Shown here piece by piece: positions 57,195-64,000 of a DNA stretch of 64,000 bases. The notes beneath the pieces were generated by a model. The model worked only from the letters and a program-made list of their open reading frames with translations. It did not search any database and had not been told where the DNA came from. The position numbers and the translations under genes are program-made. Position 1 is the stretch's first letter, and the number at the start of each line of letters is the position of its first letter. Source of the DNA: Penium margaritaceum (Eukaryota; Streptophyta; Zygnematophyceae; Desmidiales; Peniaceae). The stretch is from contig SZWC01000038.1 of the NCBI GenBank assembly GCA_023375785.1, positions 748,170 through 812,169 of the forward strand. Direction: 5' to 3'.

Positions 57195-60100
57195 TATGGT
57201 TTGTATGTAACGTTATCATTGTTTCAATGGTGCTTCGGTCACACTTTCACTGTATCTATGGTTCTTGTGTCACATTATCACTGTTTGAAAGGTGCATTGG
57301 ACACACCGTCACAGTGTCTACGTTGTTTTGGTTATATCATCACTGTTTCAATGGTTCTTTTGTCATACTTTCATTGTGTCTATGGCACTTTAGTCACATT
57401 ATCACGGTTTGAACGGTGATGTTGTTTAACCTCCACCGTGTGTGTGGTGTTTGTGTCACATGATCACTGTTTCAGTGGTGCTTTGGTCAAACGTTCACTA
57501 TGTCTATACTTCTTGTGTCACATAACCACAGTTTCATTGCTGCCTTGGTCACAATATCACAGTGCCTGTTGTACTTTTGTCACAGTTTGACAGTTTCAAT
57601 GGTGTTTTGGTCACACTTTCACCTTTTCTATAGTGCTTGTGTCACATTATCACTGTTTCAATGGTGCTTTGGTCATAGATATTTATGTTTATGGCGCTTT
57701 TGTACCAGTATTGCTGTTGTAATGAAGCCGTGGTCACACTTTCCCAGTGTCTATGGTGTCCGTGTCACATTGTCCTTGTTTCAATGGTGCTTTGGTCACA
57801 CCATCATTGTGGCTTTGGTGTTAAGGTTACGTAATCACTGTTTCAATGGGCCTTTGGTCACGCTTTTGTGTTTTTATGGCAATATATTCACATTATGAAT
57901 GTTTCAATGGTTCTTTGGCTACACTTTTATTGTGTTTATTGTGCTTATGTCACATTATGACTATTGCAATGGTGCTTTGCTCACACTTCACTGTGTATAA
58001 GGTGCTATTGTATCATTTCAAATTTTTCAATGGTGCTTTGGTCACACTTTCACAGTGTCTATGGTGCTTAGTTCACATTGTCACTATTTGAATGGTGCTT
58101 TGGTCACAATATCATTGTAGCTTTACTGCTTAGGTCACATTTTCACTGTTTCAATGGTCCTTTGGTCACACTTGTATGTTTCTATGGTCATTTGGTCATA
58201 TTATCAATGTTTCAATGGCTCTTTGGCCACACTTTCATTGTACTTATGGTGCTTATGTTACATTTTCAGGGTTTCAATGGTGCTTTGGTCACACCTTCAT
58301 AATCTGTATGGTACTTTGGTCACATTACCACTGTTTCAATGGTACTTTGGTCACACTTTCACCGTGGCTATGGTCCACAGGTAACAATATCACCGTTTCA
58401 ATGGTGCTTTGGTCACACTTTCACAGTGTCTATGGTTTTGAGGTCACATTATCACTGTTTCAATTGTACATTGGTCACACTTTCACTGTGCCCGCGGTGC
58501 TTTGGTTATGTTGTCACTATCCCAATGGTGTTTGGTCACGGTTTTACTATGTTTGTGGTGAATTTGTCACAATATAATTGTTACAATGGTGCTTTGGTCA
58601 CAGTTTCCTCATGTTTAAGGGGCTTTGATCACACTTTCATCGTTCCAATGTTGCGTTGGTCACACCTCCACACTCTCTACAGTATTGTGGTCACATTATC
58701 ATTGTTTCACCGGGGCTTTGGTCACACGTTCACTCTTTCCATGGTGCTTTGGTCACATTCTCACTGTTTCAATGGTGCTTTGGTCATTCGTATACTGTGT
58801 CTTTGTTACTTTGGTCACAATATGACTGTTTGAATGGTGCTTTAGTCACACTTCCATTGTGTCCGTGGTGCGTTGGTCTCATAATCACTATTTCAATGGT
58901 GCTTTGGTCACACCTTCACATTGTCTATGGTGCTTATATCACATTATCACTATTTCAATGGTGCTTTAGTCACACTTCCATTGTGTCCGTGGTGCGTTGG
59001 TCTCATAATCACTATTTCAATGGTGCTTTGGTCACACCTTCACATTGTCTATGGTGCTTATATCACATTATCACTATTTCAATGGTGCTCTTGTCATACT
59101 TTCACTGTGTCTATGGTGCCTTGATCTCACAACCACTCCTTCCATGGTGGTTTGGGATTTCTTTCACATTGTTTATGGTGCTTAGGTCACATTGTCACTG
59201 TTTCAATGGTGCTTTGGTCACACTCTCGTCGTGGCTTTGGTGCTAAGGTCAATTAGCACTTTTCCAGTAGTGCTGTGGTCACACTTTCACTTTGTCTATG
59301 GTGCTTTGGTCACATCATCATTGTGTCAATGGTGCTTTGGTCTTGCGCTCACAGTGTGTTTGGTGCTTTGGTCACATTATTGTTATTACAATGGTACTTT
59401 GGTCACACTTTCACAGTGTCTATGGTGCTTTGGTCACATTATCAATGTTTGAGTGGTGCTTTGGTCACACTGTCACTGTGCCTATGGAGCTTTGGTCACA
59501 CTTCCATTGTGTCTATGGTGCGTTGGTTACGTTATCAATATTTCAATGGACCTTTCGTCATCATTTCACTCCTTCTATGGTTCTTAGGTTACACAATCAT
59601 TGTTTCAATACTGCTTGGTCACACGTTTACTGGGTGTATGGTTCTTGGGTCACATTATCAACATTTCAATGATGCTTTGGTCACACTTTCACTATGTCTT
59701 CATTGCTTTGGCTGTATTATCACTGTTTAAATGGCACGTTGGTTACACTTCCTTTGTCTCTATGGCTTGTTGGTCTTTTCATCGCTGTAAAAATGGTTTT
59801 TTTGTCACAATCTCATGATGTCTATGACGTTTTGGTCACATTATCATTGTTTCTATGGTGCTTGTGTCACACTTTCACTGTTCACATAGTACTTGTGTCA
59901 CGCTATCACTCTTTCAATTGTGCTTTGGTCACACGTACACCTTGTCAATGGTGATTTGGTCACAGTATGACACTTTAGATTGTGCTTTTGTCACATTTTC
60001 ATGTGTCTAAAATGCTTGTGTCAAAACATCACTATTTCAATGGTGGTTTTGTTATGGATTCACAGTGTCTATGATGCTGTGGTCAGAGTATGACAGTTTC

Positions 60101-60607
60101 AATGGTGTTTTTGTCACAATTTCATTGTTTCCCTGGTGCTTATGTCATATTACTGCTGTTTTAATGTTGCTTTGGTAACACGTTCACTGTGTCTATGGAG
60201 CTTAGGCCACATACTCACAGTTTCAATGGTGCTTTCATCACACTATCACTATGGATTTGGTGCTTATGTCACAATATGACTGTTTCAATTGCGCTTTGGT
60301 CACATGTTTACTATGTTTATTGTGCTTTTTTCACAATATCATTGTTTCAATGGTGCTCTGGTCACACTTTCACCGTGTTTATCATGCTTTGGTCAGATTA
60401 TCACTTTTGAAATGATGCCTTGGTCACACGTTCACGGTGTCTATGGTGCTTTGGTGACATTATCACTAGATCAATGGTACAGTTGTCACAGTTCACTGTG
60501 TCTACGATGGTTTGGTCACATTATCACTGTTGCAATGGTGCTTTAGTCACCCTTCCATTTTGTCTATTATGCTTTGGTCACATTGTAATTGTTTCAGCGG
60601 TGCTTTG
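57195..60607 (+). repeat. S31 satellite, forward orientation
   Basis: Tandem 31-bp monomers come in two alternating types differing at four positions: a (GTCACATTATCACTGTTTCA...) and b (GTCACACTTTCACTGTGTCT...). Both continue ATGGTGCTTTG. The dimer is 62 bp. 31 is not a multiple of 3 and the consensus has no stop, so long frames of a 31-residue cycle (FNGALVTLSL..., CFGHTFTVSM...) appear in all frames. These are not credible genes. Confidence 0.92.
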
Positions 60608-63600
60608 ATGTGTGTGACCAAAGCACCATTGAAATTGTGATAACATAGCCACAGCAATGTAGACACTGTTAAAGTGTGACCGAAGCATCATTGCAACCGT
60701 GATAGTGTGACCTTTCAACCATAGACACTGTAAACTTGAGACCGAAGCACCTTTGAAAGAGTGATAATGTGAACTAGGAACCATATACACAGTGAAAGTG
60801 TGATAACGCACCATTAAAACTGTGATAATGTGCCCAAAGCACGTTAGACATAGTGGAAGTTTGACCAAATCACCATTGAAATAGTAGCTATGTGACCGAA
60901 GCACCATAGAAAGAGTGAACGTGTGATAAAAGCACCATTAAACCCGTGATAAGGTGACCAAACTACCATAAAGACAGTGGAAGTGTGACCAAAGTACCAC
61001 TGAAACAGTGATAATGTGATAAAAATACAACACACGCAATAAAAGTGTGACAAAAGCACCATTGAGAGAGTGATAGTCTGGCCAAAGCATCGTAGACACT
61101 GTGATCATTCGACAAAAGCACCATTGAAACGTTGATAATGTGACCAAAGTACAAAAGACACAGTGAAAATGTGACCACGGGAGCATTACAATAGTGAAAA
61201 TGTGACAAAAGCACCATTGAAACGTTGATAATGTGACCAAAGTACAAAAGACACAGTGAAAATGTGACCACGGGAGCATTACAATAGTGAAAATGTGACC
61301 AAAGCAACATAGACACAGTAAACGTGTGACCAAAGCACCATAGAAACAGTGATTATGTGACCAACGCACCATACACACAGTGAACGTTTGACCAAAGCAC
61401 CAGAAAACAGTGACAATGTGATAAAAGCACCATTGGAACAATGACAGTGGGACCAAAGTACCATGGACATAGTGAAAGTGTAAGGAAAATACCATTTCAA
61501 CTGTGATTATGTGAACTAATCACTATGTATGGGTGAAAGTATGACAAAAGTACCACTGAAACAAACGAATTGTGACGAAAACACCACAGACACAGTGAAA
61601 GTGTGACCAAAGTACATTTGAAACAGTGATAATGTGACAAAAGCACCATAGACACGGTAGAAGTGTGACCAAAGCACCATTAATACAGTGAAAATGTGAC
61701 CCGCGCACCAAGGCCATAATGATAGTGAGTCCAAACCACCATTGAAACGGTGATAACGAGACTTGAACACCATAGACCTTAGCAAAGTATGACCAAAGTA
61801 CCATTGAAATGGTGATAGTGAGACCAAAGCAATATTGACATAGTGAAAGTGTGACCAAAGCACCATTGAAACTAAGGGTGTACACGAGTCTTGACTCTCG
61901 AGTCTGGACCTATACTTGGACTCGCGAGTCCGAGTCAGGGTCCAGACTCGGACTCACGAGTCTAGGCTAAGACTCGCGAGTCCACGGACTCGCGAGTCCA
62001 CGGACTCGCGAGTCCGAGGCACTCAGACTCGCGCGTCCGGTGAAAAAAACTCATGAGTCTTTGGAAGAACAGACAACCAAATAGCCATTTCTTCTCTCCT
62101 ATTCACATTTTTTGTTCCTCATGTCATCAAGCATGCATATACATGCATGAAATGAGTCCATTCAGTAATGTTTCTTGTATTTTAGAATTGTGACTACAAT
62201 ATTTTACCCCCTCCATACTTTCATGAGAACTCCTCTTGGACTCTCGAGTCCGAGTCGAGTCTGGGACCCTGGACTCGGATTCGCAAGTCTGGGTGTGGAC
62301 TCGGACTCGCGAGTCCGACTTGCGAGTCTCAGCTTTTGGTGAACACCCCTAATTGAAACTGTGATATTCAGACCAAACCACCATAGACAATGTAAACATG
62401 TGACCAAAGCACCATTGAGATAGTGATAATGTGACACAAGCACTATAGACACTGTGAGAGTGTGACCAAAGGACCATAAACAGAGTGAAGGTGTGATCGA
62501 AGCACCATTAAAACGGTGATAACGTGACATAAGCACTATAAACACAGTGGAAGCATGACCAGAACACCACAAAAACAGTGATAATGTGACCAAAATAGCA
62601 TACATAGAATGAAATTATGACAAAATCATCATTCAAAATTTGACAATCTGACCTGATCACAATAGACATAGTTAAACTGTGACCAACGCACCATTGAAAG
62701 CAATGATATTGTGAGCTATGCACCATAGACACAGTAGAAGTGTTATCATAGCACCATTGAAACAATTGTAATGTAGCAAAAACACCAAAGACACAAAGAA
62801 AGTGTCACCAACGCACCATTAAAACGGTGATAATGTGACCAAAGCACTATCAACACAGTGAAACTGTGACCAAAGCACCACTGAAAGAGTGATAATGTGG
62901 GCTTAGAACCACAGACACAGTGAAAGTGTGACCAAAGCACCATTGAAACAACAATCATGTGACCTAAAAACAAGAGACATAGTGAACATATGACCAAATC
63001 ACCATTGAAATGTTGATCATGTGACCAAAGCACAATACACACGATGAAGGTGTGACCAAAGTAACATTGAAAGAATGATAATGTGATACAAGCACCATAG
63101 ACTGGGACGTGTGGCCAACAAACCATTTCAACAGTGATAATGTGACAAAAAATCATAGACACATATAAACGTGACCAGCGCACCATTGAAACAGTGATAA
63201 TGTGACATAAGCACCATAGAAATAGTGTAAGTGTGACCAAAGAACCATTGAAACAGTGATAATGTGACAAAAAATCATAGACACATATAAACGTGACCAG
63301 CGCACCATTGAAACAGTGATAATGTGACATAAGCACCATAGAAATAGTGTAAGTGTGACCAAAGAACCATTGAAACAGTGCTAATGTGACATTAGCATAA
63401 TAAACACAGTAGACCTGTGACCAAAGCACTAGTGAAACCGTGCAAATGTCACCAATGAACCATATACAGAGTGAAACGTGACCAAAACACAATTGTAACT
63501 GGGGCAATGTGACATTATCAGTAAAGAAACAGTGAAAGTGTGACCAATGGACCATTCACATAGTGATAGTACGACCAAAGCACCATAGACACAATGGAAG

Positions 63601-64000
63601 TGCGACCAAAGCACCATCTAGTAAGTGATAATGGAACATAAGCGCCATAGACAGAGTGAAAGTGTGATGAAAGCACCATTGTAGCAATGATAATCTGACA
63701 AAAGCACCATAGACAGTGCAAGTGTGACCAAAACACCATTAAATCTGTTATAATGTGACAAAAACACTGTAGACACAGTGAAAGTCTGACAAAAGTACCC
63801 TTCAAAGAGTGATAAGGTGACCAAAGCACCATAAACACATTGAACGTTTGACCAGAGCACCATTTAAACAGTGATAATGTGACCAACGCACAATATACGT
63901 AGCACAAATGTGACCAAAGCATCGTTAAAACAGTGGTTATGTGACCCAAATCACCATAGACACTGTGAACGTGTGACAAAAGCACCATTGACATAGCGCT
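60608..64000 (-). repeat. S31 satellite, reverse orientation
   Basis: This is the same 31-bp a/b alternation as the reverse complement (tgtgaccaaagcaccattgaaacagtgataatgtgacc pattern), from the switch point at 60608-60618 to the window end, interrupted by a hAT-like element at 61874-62352. Confidence 0.92.
61874..62352. mobile_element. hAT-like MITE B in S31, rich in GACTC/GAGTC
   Basis: A 479-bp insert is flanked by a perfect 8-bp duplication TTGAAACT (61866-61873 and 62353-62360), the hAT length. The left end is AAGGGTGTACACGAG and the right end (reverse complement) is TTAGGGGTGTTCACC. Both arms are packed with GACTC/GAGTC words, including several GGACTCGCGAGTCC palindromes. The centre (62090-62220) is AT-rich. 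It has no transposase frame and so is non-autonomous. Confidence 0.82.

Noticed and set aside
57201-64000. Many 70-270-codon frames rich in FNGALVTLSL and CFGHTFTVSM words as membrane proteins
   Set aside because: They are frame permutations of the stop-free 31-bp satellite on both strands.

Overview
The window is repeat-filled eukaryotic heterochromatin from a draft assembly. It holds no intact host gene, rRNA gene, bona fide tRNA gene or CRISPR array that I can support. Broken Ty1/copia and Ty3/gypsy LTR retrotransposons sit between three unrelated tandem satellites, two of which carry small hAT-like inverted-repeat elements. Retroelement style and GC-rich codon use suggest a plant-lineage genome, possibly a streptophyte alga, but this is an inference and I cannot fix the species.

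Layout. 1-5297 and 11214-11608: plus-strand Ty3/gypsy remnant G1 (Gag-like helical region, integrase, a long acidic/Gln-rich linker, then an array of PHD-like zinc fingers and a 3' LTR). 5298-11208: full-length Ty1/copia element (copia-1) inserted in the G1 LTR, with a 5-bp target duplication (CTTCG). It has one uninterrupted-length polyprotein frame broken by five in-frame stops and no frameshift, and a primer site complementary to the anticodon arm of initiator tRNA-Met. 11616-17424: a rearranged copia block (inverted gag piece, sense pol plus truncated LTR, inverted LTR-leader-gag). 17425-31300 and 44269-46370: a ~190-bp satellite (S190) arranged as a six-monomer higher-order repeat of about 1.13 kb. 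31301-32079: solo-like gypsy LTR. 32080-32197: a reversed S190 monomer. 32198-44268: a 12-kb array of an 11-bp repeat (S11) containing 17 apparently identical 66-bp higher-order units. 46371-56793: minus-strand gypsy block (Gag-like, protease, RNase H, RT, protease, Gag, LTR), a composite of at least two elements. 57195-64000: a 31-bp satellite (S31) of two alternating monomer types that flips orientation near 60.61 kb.

The coding sequences are all decayed transposon genes. The many long open frames in S11 and S31 arise because the monomers lack stop codons and are not multiples of three, so every frame gives the same periodic peptide. Several N-joins are flanked by direct duplications and look like assembly artefacts. 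They limit what can be said about local copy number.

Most interesting: the PHD-like finger array behind a gypsy integrase, half-tRNA priming in a copia element whose LTR also holds a tRNA-geometry A/B-box module, a strong excess of TAG among the disabling stops, the six-monomer satellite organisation, and two related hAT-like elements whose internal palindromic pentamer appears to have changed in concert.
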